DNA of 64,000 nt from Anarhynchus alexandrinus (taxonomy: Eukaryota > Chordata > Aves > Charadriiformes > Charadriidae). The notes beneath the pieces are model-generated. The model had not been told where the DNA came from, made no database searches, and saw nothing but the letters and a program-made list of their open reading frames with translations. Both the position numbers and the translations under genes were made by a program. Below, piece after piece: positions 14,101-24,915 of the stretch (position 1 is the first letter of the stretch; each line of letters starts with the position of its first letter). The stretch lies in the NCBI GenBank assembly GCA_008711295.1, contig VUYV01000045.1:944842-1008841 (forward strand). Reading direction: 5' to 3'.

Positions 14101-15815
14101 GTTTTCAGCCCAGAGTCAAAGTCAAAATGTTATTTTATTAAATGATATGCCAGAGTTAATTTGAGAATTACATAATACAGAATACTTTTGGGTTTTGAAG
14201 AGCTAAAAATACACATCTGTGTTTCACGAGAAATTTAATTGTGGACTGTAAAATGTGTACTTTGTTCGGTTCTCTAATATGTAATTAAACACCAGGTGAA
14301 CTGTTCAAATTCTCAGGCACAGGCAGGATAGAATTTTCAAATATGAACTTTTAAATTTAAAAAAAATTAAGTCACCTGTTTTTCAGGGATGCTGAACAAT
14401 TATATCGCCTATGTGCAGAGAAAATCAAGTCCCTTTAAAAATGTTTATAAATTAATTCAATTAATTATGCTATTCCTTTTGAAAACTCTGGTTTACATTT
14501 ATGTATTACTGGATGTATATGTGTGAAACACGTTCACTGACAACAGTATCCCAGATGCATGGTGAATGCTGAGCCAAGCATCGTCTTCAGGGATGAGCTA
14601 TTAACGCCTATCTGTAAAAGCAGACAGTAAATCACTGGAAGAGCTCAGAAAGTTATTTTTGGAGTTGCTGCTCGAAAATTCCTCTTACATTGGGCAACTC
14701 TGCTGGCATAAAGATATTGGAGGTGACAGGATTATCTTCTGAATTACTTGCTCATCAGAGCACAGAGAAAGACTTTATATCAGAAACACTTTGAAGGAGA
14801 GTGCTTCCTCTATAGTTAAATTTATACCAAGATAAAGAAATTGACAGAGCTTTTACCACTTCAAATCTTCACTAGTTTAAGCAACAATGCACTGGGGCCA
14901 TGTAAGACTAAGAATGCACAACAAGGTCCCATTAAAGCTGCCTAAACTTACTTGAATGCATTAAGAGGATGGGAATAATTCTGCTATCAATATTAATCTG
15001 CACTTCAACACACATCACTAGTTACATACACACAATATGATGCGAACCCTTGATCATACTTACTTGAAAATAACCTATTGCTTAGATGTTAAAAAAAAAA
15101 AAAAANNNNNNNNNNNNNNNNNNNNNNNNCCCTCCCCCCCCCAAAAAAAAAAAAAAGAGCGTGGCACCAAGATAATAAATTGGATCAGGTCAAACTATAA
15201 ACACTATTGACTGACTGCAGCGACACCTGTTATTTGTATCATAATATATTCACTTCTGCAGTCTTCCATTTTCACCTCTGAAAGTTCATTTCAAATAGTC
15301 CATGTTAGATTCCTGAACTTCTCTTATTAATACTAGATAATTTTAAGTAACTAAATGTCCAAGATGATTAAAAAGGTATGTTTTTAAAAACATCATAATT
15401 TAAGTGAGAAAAGGAGCAGTGCATATCATGCAATGACACATGAATGCTCTCTCCTTCCAACACACAGTGCACACACATCACTGACACAAGCATATATACA
15501 ATCTAGTGTCTACTCTACAAACCTAAAGACATACAAAAATATCCATCTAAAATGAGATTAGATGAGTAGAAACATCGATCTATAATCTATTTTTTCATGT
15601 TTATATCTTTACTTAAGAAAACCAAAAGCTTAGTCTGAGATTTATTATAGTAAAGTTGACTTGCTTTTCTATAATATTTCTGTGAAATTATTTGCAAAAT
15701 TAAGCATTAGGCTGTTAGGATCAGCTCATGTAAGAGGTAGACTTAGACTCATTATGCTCGTCTATTTGCCTTTTTGGAAAGATTAATGTAAAGTTAGCAA
15801 GTCAATGTACCTTAC
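11124..15815 (-). other. SYNE1 intron 9
   Basis: About 4.7 kb of AT-rich intron with a short assembly gap at 15106-15129. Open frames of 81-111 codons (11488-11854, 13180-13515) have low-complexity composition and no recognised homology. Confidence 0.7.
15106..15129. other. Assembly gap between poly-A and poly-C tracts
   Basis: Twenty-four Ns lie between a run of A and a C-rich run followed by another run of A. Homopolymers probably stopped the read; true length is unknown. Confidence 0.95.
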
Positions 15816-15863
15816 CTTAAATTTCATAAAAGAAATGACAAAAGTTGGGATTTCTTGAAGTTC
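15816..15863 (-). CDS. SYNE1: SYNE1 coding exon 9 (divergent 16-codon microexon)
   Basis: A 48-base, phase-0 exon with a TAG acceptor and a GTAAGG donor encodes ELQEIPTFVISFMKFK. The human gene, as I recall, has a 17-residue exon in the same place whose second half has a similar P-S/T-F...F-K pattern, so position, phase and pattern support it. The sequence is far less conserved than its neighbours. Because it is phase-neutral it could be skipped without changing frame. Confidence 0.78.
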
Positions 15864-16624
15864 CTAGCAATATGAAACAAATAGGAAAACAAGAAGAAGA
15901 AGGGGAAAAAAAAAGAAGCAAACAAAATAAAGCAAAGCAGGCAGAAAGTCCAGAGAGAACAATAAAATATTAACTTGCACCGTTAGCTGTGGTGATCACA
16001 AGGGGATCCACTTCTTTTTCGACAAAACACAAAAGGGCTATTTTAAAATGAATTGATTCTACGTGTTTGGTTTGATTTTGCATATGTTTGTATAGCTAGA
16101 ACAGAACTGGTGGACAAAGCTTCTTGAAAAATAATAAATGAATTTTCAATCTATATGGATTATATAGGCATGCAAATATCTCGTATTTGATTCACTGCCA
16201 ACTGTGCACTGAAAAAAGCAGCACTCTCTTTTTTACATTTTCTCCAGTCAATTAATTTAGCAAGGTGAATATTAGAATAACCATAGGTGCAGAAAGGGAT
16301 TTAAAAAAGGCACTTAAATGGCTTGTGTATTCAAGAAAATCAGCTGCCATATTATGATTCCAAGCAGTTACTTCTATCAAAAAAGATTTCCCTTAAAGTT
16401 GCAAAGTGGTAAGTTCATGAATGTTTCCTTAAGTACTAAAGAAAACAGTTCTTGCTCTTATAAACAGAACCCACTTTTCTTTTTTTTTACAGGAATTTAA
16501 ATCTCCATTGTTGTATTATGCCATTTAGAAAAAATCATTCCTCTTGCATTTCAAGACGACCTCTTCTAGTGTTGCTGTTTCATTTAAAAAAATCTTAAAT
16601 ATATCAACTATACTCTTAAATATT

Positions 16625-17178
16625 ATCACAGAATTGCAAAATAATAGAATGGTTGAGGTTGAAAGGGTCCTCTGGAGGTCATCTAGTGCAAACTCCCTGC
16701 TCAAGCAGGGACATCTAGAGCCAGTTGCCCAGGACCACGTCCAGACAGCTTTTGAATACCTCCGAGGATGGAGACACCTCTCTGGGAAACTTGTACCAGT
16801 GCTTAGTCACCCTCACAGTGAAAAAGCTTTTTCTGATGTTCAGAGGGAACTTCCTGTGTTTCAGTTGCCTCTGGTGCAGTCACTGGGCACTGCTGAAAAG
16901 AGCCTGGCTCCATTCTCATTGCACCCTCCCTTCGGGTATTTACATACATCCACAAGATCCCTCTGAGCCTTCTCTTCTCCAGGCTGAACAGCCCCAGCTC
17001 TCTCAGCCTTTCCTCATAGCAGAGATGCTTCAGTCCCTTCATCATCCTTGTGGCCCTTCGTTGGACTCTCTCCAATATGTCCAGATCTCCTGTACTGAAG
17101 AGCCCAGAGCTGGACACCGTGCTCCAGGTGTGTCCTCACCAGCCGGCAACCTCCCTTGACCTGCTGGCAACACTATCG
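16625..17178 (-). mobile_element. CR1 retrotransposon, 5'-truncated
   Basis: The minus-strand element begins in a late part of ORF2/3' region and ends with a degenerate tail at 16625. Typical CR1 strings are visible, such as CTCTGGAGGTCATCTAG and CCCTCACAGTGAAAAAG (plus-strand text). Open frames on both strands over this interval are fragments of the element, not host genes. Confidence 0.9.
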
Positions 17179-18168
17179 ATTTGGATCTGCTGTTGTGATA
17201 GCCTTACTTAACCTGGTGATTTAAATGATCTTTTGCCTAATTGTCACCAACCCATACACAATTAAGAATTCGGGTTAAAAGCACTTGGTGAAAAACAACT
17301 CCACGAGACATTTGATTACAAAACATTTGACTGAGATTTTTTTTTTCCACTTTTCCCTTCAAATACTGTATAAATATGGACTACAATACTTATGTCTGTA
17401 TATTTTTTAACTGCATTGTTGGATTTTCAGCACTAGAGTCTCTCATAAGTATAATGTATTATGAATGACACTCTTATTTTGCCAATGATTATCTGGGTAT
17501 CTTGTTTCTTCTAGGTATCCTGTAGTTAACAGGATTAACTGCATTAACTCGTGGCTTCTTTCCCCTCCCCTCCAGAACTGCGTAAACTAAGGTCCTAACT
17601 TTTGTTGGAATTTGTATATGAAATCTGCCAAATCTATCATTATGATTTTCCTGCAAACAGATCAAGTATCTTGAAATGCAAGTTCTGAGTATGAGAAATT
17701 TGATTATCTGTTGACAGATCCTCCCTGAAAAGTCATAAGTAAAGCAGCCGAGTGTAAAATAAGCTTCTCTCTGTGATATATGACAGAAATAAAAAAGTTT
17801 ATAGTAATAAAAGACCAAAGTGTGCCAGAAGTTTAGCCATTTGAGACTTTATATCTATCCAGTCCCAAGCAGATGAAAGCATTGTGCTGTTTTTTCTATG
17901 CATTTTACTGCTTCAGGACCAGTGACTACTTGGGGCCTGGGACTTTTTGTGCATTGTTTACTGGCCTGGATCCATCCAGAACTCTTTCCCATCAACCTGT
18001 CACATGCCACGTGGTCATCATTTTGTACCGTGACCAGAGGCGAGGGAACTGGAAGTTATGGTGGACAGCACGAGGAAGCAAGGTGTAGAGTGGACATAGG
18101 TGCCCGACAAGGAAGAGAATTTATTTATCCAGAGATGTATTAGCAGAATTTGAGCCAGAAAAAAAAAT

Positions 18169-18418
18169 TGAGGGCCCCATCGCTATTCTTGACTGGAGGC
18201 TCCACTGTGAGAAGGAATGTAGTTCTTCCTCAGGGAAACGAAGAATGATGACATTAGAAAATTAGTGCANTGAGGGCCCCATTGCTATTCTTGACTGGAG
18301 GCTCCACTGGAGAAGCGGAGTTTGTCTCAAACTGCCAGGCACTCCATCGGGGGTGTGAGAAGGAATATAGTTCTTCCTCAGGGAAATGAAGAATGATGAC
18401 ATTAGAAAATTAGTGCAA
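18169..18418. repeat. Imperfect tandem duplication with length difference
   Basis: Copy 1 (18169-18269) and copy 2 (18271-18418) begin TGAGGGCCCCAT and end GAAAATTAGTGCA. Copy 2 carries an extra stretch of about 47 bases after TCCACTG. A single ambiguous base (18270) lies exactly at the junction. Few substitutions separate the copies. Confidence 0.92.
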
Positions 18419-19876
18419 TGTCAAACCCTTACTTTCTTCCTAAAGTCTGGGAGTTACTGCTTCCTGCAGTGTGACATGCAGGGGACCAGCGGTTCTACCA
18501 AAATTCACCTGGATTGCTACTGGAATATCTTAGCGATATCTAGGAAGAGGAAGTTGTCTTGAGCTAAGCACGTCAAACTGACGAATTTGTGTTGTTTCAC
18601 TTCCTAGTAATTCACTAGGAATTCTGGAGGCAGCTCGGTAGTTTCCCTTTCACAGTCCGTGTGCTGTTGTCTGTGCGGGTATAGCCAGAGGCAGGCAGAG
18701 CATGGAGTGGCTGAGCCCTGCATTCTCCTGCATCGTCTCTGCATAAAGCTCGGGAGAAGGTGGTGAGGCTGTTCCTCAAAATCCAGCCCCAGCACAGGCA
18801 TCAGACCTGGCCGAGGCTGTTGGCAGCAGAAACTGCATTGTGTGCCATGGTATGGAGATGACAGGGCTGCCTCAGGCCACAGCATGAGGCTTCAGGGCTC
18901 ACTCCCTCTGCTTCGGCTGCCTCATTGCTCAGTGGGATGCTGTGGCACAGGCATGTCCTCAGACCAACGTTGTGGCAAGGAAAATGGAAAATTCCAATGC
19001 TCAGGCACTGGAATTGGACAGCGAAGCTGCAGCTGCCTTAGCCACACATAAGCATGAGGAAGGAGATTCGCTCCTTTCAAAGCTCTTCTATAGCTCTGTA
19101 AGGAAACACAGATAAAAAGTGCTTCCTCTTTCTCTCTTGCTGTGGCTGAGCAGATTGTCTCAGCAGTGTTTCCTGTGTTTGCCATGAAGAAAGCGAGTGA
19201 TCAGGATTAGGAAGTGAGTCATGATCACTTGGCATCACTGAGTATAGCCATTCTAGTGCAAAGCCAATGCACTAGAGCATACGCAAAACAGAAAAAAAAG
19301 AAAACCAAACCCAAACCAAACAAGAAAAGAAACATGACAGAAAACAATTCCTTAGAGTGAATAGTCAAACACCACTGCACAACTGAAAGAAACCTGCGTC
19401 TAAATTGTAACTGCCACCTGAGCCTAAAAGCCTAAAGGCTATACCTAAGCAATCTCTTGACGCTCACTTGTTCTTATCCAGAAACCCGGTGTGATAGAAA
19501 CAGAAGTGACGCATTGCTTCAGGTAACAAATTATTGCAATGTCGTCGGTGTTATGCTTGAAAGCCTCTTGTGGAGCTTTAGGATCTATTAGTTTGCTACT
19601 ATCTACCATAACTGCTTGTGTTCTTTTTGGCTCCTACTGCTGAAAACAGGAAAATCTCTGCAGGATCACCATTGTATTTTCTCCATCCACTAGTAAACAT
19701 CTGCAACACCGATTCCTTTATTCTCAGATAATCTTTCCCAGTTTTCTTATCGTGCTTGTTTTTCACTTGAACTGCTCATCAAAAGGAAACATAATAAACT
19801 AAGAGAGCTATCAAATGCATTTATAAAGCCCCCCTCATGATAAACTGATTCGCATAGTTACGCAAGAGAAACTTAC

Positions 19877-19986
19877 ATCATTCTCCTGCACATCAGTCAC
19901 TGTATGATGAGGGTCAGGATAGTACTTCAAAAACTGGGCTACATAGGTCATGACAGACTTTTCATCTGGCTTGTCAACATCCACAT
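19877..19986 (-). CDS. SYNE1: SYNE1 coding exon 8 (end of CH2)
   Basis: It encodes residues 264-300. DVDKPDEKSVMTYVAQFLKYYPD is the terminal CH2 helix, as in spectrin-family actin-binding domains, and a variable tail leads into the next segment. The first two bases complete an Asp codon. The exon ends in phase 0 at a GTAAGT donor. Confidence 0.97.
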
Positions 19987-20127
19987 CTAGACAAGTATAG
20001 AACATGGTAAATTAATTTGTAGCCGAATGGCACAAAATGCTTCTTAAATGTCTAAACACCATGAATTAGCACATCTGATTTAACCCATGCAAGTAGTTCA
20101 AACTTTTTTCAACTATGAATCAGGTAC

Positions 20128-20324
20128 CTTCAGGATCAAGGAGCCTTGGAATTCCTAGTTCTGCTTCTGCAATCGTGAAGGCTTCTTCCAGGTTTTCCCT
20201 GTTTGACCTTCCCCTCACTTTCTCCATGTCCACTAAATCTGGGCGGATAGCATGAATAACGGAATGAAATGCAACACCACTCCTCCAACTTTGTCCAAAG
20301 TCTTTGATTTCAATTCCAACTTGC
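20128..20324 (-). CDS. SYNE1: SYNE1 coding exon 7 (CH2 core)
   Basis: This 197-base exon encodes most of the second calponin-homology domain (residues 198-263). The signature FGQSWRSGVAFHSVIHAIRP is followed by NRENLEEAFTIAEAELGIP and ends at LLDPE. Its 65 whole codons match the number in the human exon. CH2 by itself binds actin weakly; together with CH1 it forms the tandem actin-binding domain. The intron to exon 8 is only 141 bases. Confidence 0.98.
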
Positions 20325-22331
20325 CTAAAGAATATGAAAGAAAAAAGTGGCTTGCAACAACATCGGGACTAGATGAAACAGGGGAGGAGACAGGATGCTC
20401 CACCCAGTGGCTACCCATCATTAAGCCTAAAACACCTGTTGTTGCTTCAATGTTAATCAGGTCGACGACAGCTCCATTCATCCACTGCATAAATTCATTT
20501 CTGTGTATGAAGATTCAAGAGTTTTTTGTCATCTGTGTACTGTATTTGTCTCCAGTGGGCTTGCTAGTGGCAGTAAGTCAATGGTATTTTGAACAAATGA
20601 AGTGCACCAAGGCTCTCAACGGTCTTGTATGACACACAGAGTCTGTGTATGCACGCAGCTCCATTCACTATTCTCTCCCTCACTATAAAACACTTCATAT
20701 CTCCCTCCATTATAACTACTGCAGTTCAGTGAGGTATTACTAAAAAAAAAAACAAACAAACCTGCATTAATCTGTTATCTTTTAAAATGAAAGCATGAAC
20801 AGTGACATCATTGCTGTTCAGGTGAAAATGTGACACACAAATTTCTCTACGTTCTTACCAAAAGCATGAGTGATATTATAACTTCATACACCCAGAACAC
20901 TCACGTGTACACTAAAACATAAACACAAATGATCAAGAAATAGCAATATATGATGAGAAAGTAGTCAGAACCAAACCACACTTCTGACTGCTTCTTTTAA
21001 AGTAATTCTGAATGGCGGCCCACAGACTGCAAGACTGGTTTTTACTTTGAGCATGCAAACTTCCTTTAAGGACACACTTAGACACTGAGGTAGTCTTGCC
21101 ATTGGGAGGTTCACAGCAACAGTAACTCTGAATGAAGGCTTCATTCAAAGTTCCCTGTAACCAGTGAAACACTTTCACTGACTTTAATGAGCTAGCCCTT
21201 GCAAATTACAATGTGAAGCAGGGCTACGCAAAGTATACCATCCTTCTTCTAGGCTTCTTTCAACACGTTTCACCCACTCTTCCCAATAACGTTGACAGTT
21301 TCATTTATAAACTGTATTCATTTATGAACAGTTTCATTTATGTTTGTATTTTGTTTGTTTACATGTCTGGAACTTGCAGCTGACCACTTTCATTTGCCTA
21401 TCTCTTACTGACAACGGTGCAATAGGAAGAATGCCAAATTAGACTGTACTGCGCTATAAATTACTGTATTCTACCTATTTTTTGGAGAACTGGAGAAAGT
21501 CTGTATATTTACAATTATATTTCTTTTCTCTCAGTCATTCCATAATTGGCCATTTGCCCTCCACATTTTGCACGACTGATCTCTTTAAATAGCAGTAATT
21601 CCATAATTTGAACAAATAAATCCATTTTGTTCTTTTACATCTTTGATTTTTATTTTCTTATTGTGGAAGCCATCAAACTACTATTGTATCTCTGATGTAA
21701 TTTATGCCTTTTTTTTAAATGTCTTTTTGGAAGCAGAGCAAATGTGGGGTAATTATAACAAATAAAGGTGAAGATTCTTAAGTTAAGAAGGGATAGCAAG
21801 AAATAACTCCAAAATAACATGGATTTAGAAGGATGGATATTCAGGGCATTTTTTGGGAGTAATATGTCCCTGGTATCACAAAACTGCAGAAGTATATTCA
21901 TAATTTTTCATCACCTGCCTTTCAACAGCAAGTGCCAGAATTTAGTGCTCCTACAAGCTCTGTCACCACGGAATGCTAAATCGGTGTGGGACTTACATTG
22001 TCACATCAAGTATTTTGGCAGCAGGACTAATACAGTGCCATTCAGACACCTAATCCCCCTTTCAGTTCCTCATTCTGTCAAAGATAATCCCATTCATTAT
22101 TATGAAACTATAAAATATGATTGCTTGTATAATTAACGCACATCATTGTTTATTACTTGCTTGCTGTATAGTGGTAACATTTAGCAGCCTCCGTTGTCAA
22201 AAAGAATATGATCATGGGGAGGTGCTGCAAAAATACGGAGCAAAAGGACAATCCCTGACTGAGAGAGTTTAGAACCTGAAGACAAAATTTGCACTTAAGA
22301 TTCAAATTCAGTTCACTTGTAGGTTACTTAC
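20325..22331 (-). other. SYNE1 intron 6
   Basis: About 2 kb of AT-rich intron, nothing recognised. A 126-codon plus-strand frame (20252-20632) overlaps exon 7 in antisense and is a shadow. Confidence 0.7.
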
Positions 22332-22510
22332 TTTGCTGCTGTGTACTGTATCCACTTTAACAAAGCCTTCCTGGCGCTTCCTTGGACCTTGGTTACCACC
22401 TTCCGTTTGCTTGGGGGACTCGCAGTTTCTGAACTGACAACACTCTCCACAGAAGAAGCGCTGCTAGACAACGACTGCAGCTGTGGGAGGTTGCTGGTAA
22501 GCTCTTCAAT
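22332..22510 (-). CDS. SYNE1: SYNE1 coding exon 6 (inter-CH linker and start of CH2)
   Basis: Fifty-nine codons plus two bases encode residues 139-197. It begins IEELTSNLPQLQ, followed by the Ser-rich linker (SSSASSVES...SPPSKRK) between the two CH domains, then the first helix of CH2 (ARKALLKWIQYTA). The split Lys codon is completed by the first base of the next exon. The acceptor is CCCCGCAG and the donor GTAAGT. Confidence 0.98.
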
Positions 22511-24822
22511 CTGCGGGGAAAAAATGTTAATGGACTGTTTGTAGATAATCTTCTTAACTTTCACCAGTTTCTTAAATAATTTCATAACACAACCAACAAA
22601 ATGAAGTTGGGCAGAAGCTATGATTAACATGACATATTTTATTTAACTGTACATTAAAGTAGCTTCAAAAAAATGCAAATGTACGTGCCCAAATGATGGT
22701 TTTAATTTCAGAAGTACAGGGCATGTAGCAATCATTGACTTTCTTGACAACCTACAGCTAGAACAGTATGCAAGTGTGTCATATTATCGAGTATGAAAAT
22801 TACCCTTGAAACAGGAGACAGTGGCTTATAGAACAATCCACTAATTTCAGAGGACGCTCACTTAATTAAAGAATGGAAGTGATGTCAATGATCTCATCTG
22901 GATAGTTCTTTATTTACCATGCTACTGCTTTGGCACAAATTCAATTGTGGCTTTGCTTAGAGGTACCTTGTGAAGGAATAGCGAATGTACTGCAGGCAAA
23001 GTGCAGTAGTAGTGCTTGCCGAGGGTGTACGGCAGTTATTTGCATCATGCCTTTCATCAACTGAAAATCATGAACTTCACTCTTGTGAGAACGTCAAGTT
23101 CACTAACAATTTGGTTCTTTAACATGAAAAAGGTTATATCCAGAGGACGCTGCATGATTGCCTATGTGGTCCACTTAAAAAACAAAGTTTTGTCACAAGA
23201 CAGAATGAGTCTGCCACAATGAGAACAGTTCTCATGCATTTCTGCTTTCATTCATGTTAAAATAATGTATCTGCCTGTGACAGCTAAAGAAAAGCTCAAA
23301 AAATGACCCAAGTAAAACTGAAGCAGAGAACCTGAGTGTCAATAACTCTGAGAAGCATAATTTTCCCCATTCATCTCAATGAGCTATAAATTAAAACAAA
23401 ATATATTAATATCATTCTGGTAATTTTTTTTCTGAGAAGATCTGAACCATTGAGGCATCACACTGGTTGGTGCTTAGGAGAATGGTATCTCTGAGCTACA
23501 TTAAAAGACAGCCAAAGCCAAAAAACTACATAAAGAAAAGCAACAAAATCTGTTATTTTTTTAAATTGTTGAGTAGTGACTCATTTTGTTAACTCATATG
23601 GATAGGATTTAGAAAACCATTTTTCCCTCCCACCTAACTTCAACAGAATGCAAATGATTTCTCCTCTACAAATTCAACCCCCTCTCCATCTACGAAATTC
23701 ACAGCTAAATTTTGTCCTTGCAAATATCGCACCTCCCAGTGAAATCAGCATGTTTACATGTATTGTCTGAAAAGAACTACTGTCTGACATCATATGCACT
23801 GGAATTAGACATACAGCTCAATCACTAGTGAGGTTGTTAAAGGTACTTGTGTTGTAGTAAAATTGACATTAACTAGAAAAATGAAATGTAAAATGCAATT
23901 GAAGCAATTAAGGAAACCTGCTGCTACTCAAGTCCTCTATACTGCCCCAACCCTATTTAATTATTTACCTAATATTAAAATAGTGAAAGAGTAACTAGAC
24001 ATGATTTATCATGGACTAAGGATAAGGAACTAACCACCAGACAATGTAGCATTGTTGATAAGTAGGGTATTCCTGTCAAGAGAGTGATAAACTGTAGGCC
24101 CGGTCAGCAAACTAAGAAAATCACTTGGAACTGCCAAGATCAGCGAAATAGGCAAAAGGCAATTTCAGCAGGCGGAGATTGCGACCGCCGACTCATTGAC
24201 CACCTACCCAAATGATACCACTTACTCAAAAGAGAACAATGGAAGAAGACGACATAGTCTGTGTATTAATTTGCATAGGAAGCGAAGAAATCTCGACCAA
24301 TCATTAAAGAGAATAACAATGAATATGTATTGTTTGAATATGTAATAATCAATGTATAAAAGTGGAGATTGCTGAAACTAAGGTGTGCTCCAGCTTTGGG
24401 ACAAGCACCCCATTACTGTGCATTAATGGCATAAACTTGGAAATTCCTCTGCTCTGTGTATTATCGGCTTGCACAACGGGCAAAGAACCCAGATTTGGGA
24501 CAACACTTGTACCGAGAATCCACAATTCTATTCTTTTCTTTTGTTGCTCTCTTGTATTCTTCAGAGAAAGTGCAAGAATATGTTCCAGTGATGAAGGAAC
24601 TCTATTCTAGGCCCAGACCACTCTATTCCAAAGACAAGTATCTAATTTTACCCAATGTGACGTATCCCTACCATCAACTGTTGCTTTATTGAGGATCAGA
24701 TCCTTAGCTAATTATAAAGTTACTTAGCTCTGGAGAAAGACTGGCACTACATCAGTTCATATGAAATGATGATCTGAACCATTATTTGAGCAAGCTACAC
24801 TGAAGAACAAAAAATGTAGTAC
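22511..24822 (-). other. SYNE1 intron 5
   Basis: Contains one possible LTR (24092-24522); otherwise nothing recognised. Confidence 0.65.
24092..24522 (+). mobile_element. Possible solo LTR of an endogenous retrovirus
   Basis: The interval begins TGTAGGCCCGGTCAGC, has a TATA-like GTATAAAAGTGG near 24354-24365, and continues with AAATTCCTCTGCTCTGTG and CAACGGGCAAAGAACCC, an order typical of the U3-R-U5 of avian LTRs. The end at CCACA is my best guess. I found no target-site duplication and no primer-binding site or internal genes. It could be another repeat type. Confidence 0.45.
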
Positions 24823-24915
24823 CTGAAAATATAAAATTATGGTCCACACCAAGCCGAGCACTATAGAAGGCCTGCCATCAGCAATATCAGTTGAGTTTAT
24901 GTTGACAAGTTTAAT
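24823..24915 (-). CDS. SYNE1: SYNE1 coding exon 5 (end of CH1)
   Basis: Thirty-one codons, phase 0, cover residues 108-138. [13 protein letters not shown] and the hydrophobic [11 protein letters not shown] are the classic last helix of a CH domain, so CH1 finishes here. The acceptor is CTATATAG, weak in pyrimidines; the donor is GTACTA. Confidence 0.96.

Larger units (their letters stand above)
15864..19876 (-). other. SYNE1 intron 8
   Basis: Contains a CR1 copy (16625-17178) and an imperfect tandem duplication (18169-18418). The 18600-19190 stretch is richer in GC than its surroundings but resembles no gene I recognise. Confidence 0.65.

Noticed and set aside
16544..17159. Open frames of 104-144 codons on both strands
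   Set aside because: They lie within a 5'-truncated CR1 and are frames of the repeat.
20252..20632. 126-codon plus-strand frame
   Set aside because: It is antisense to the SYNE1 CH2 exon and has no homology of its own.
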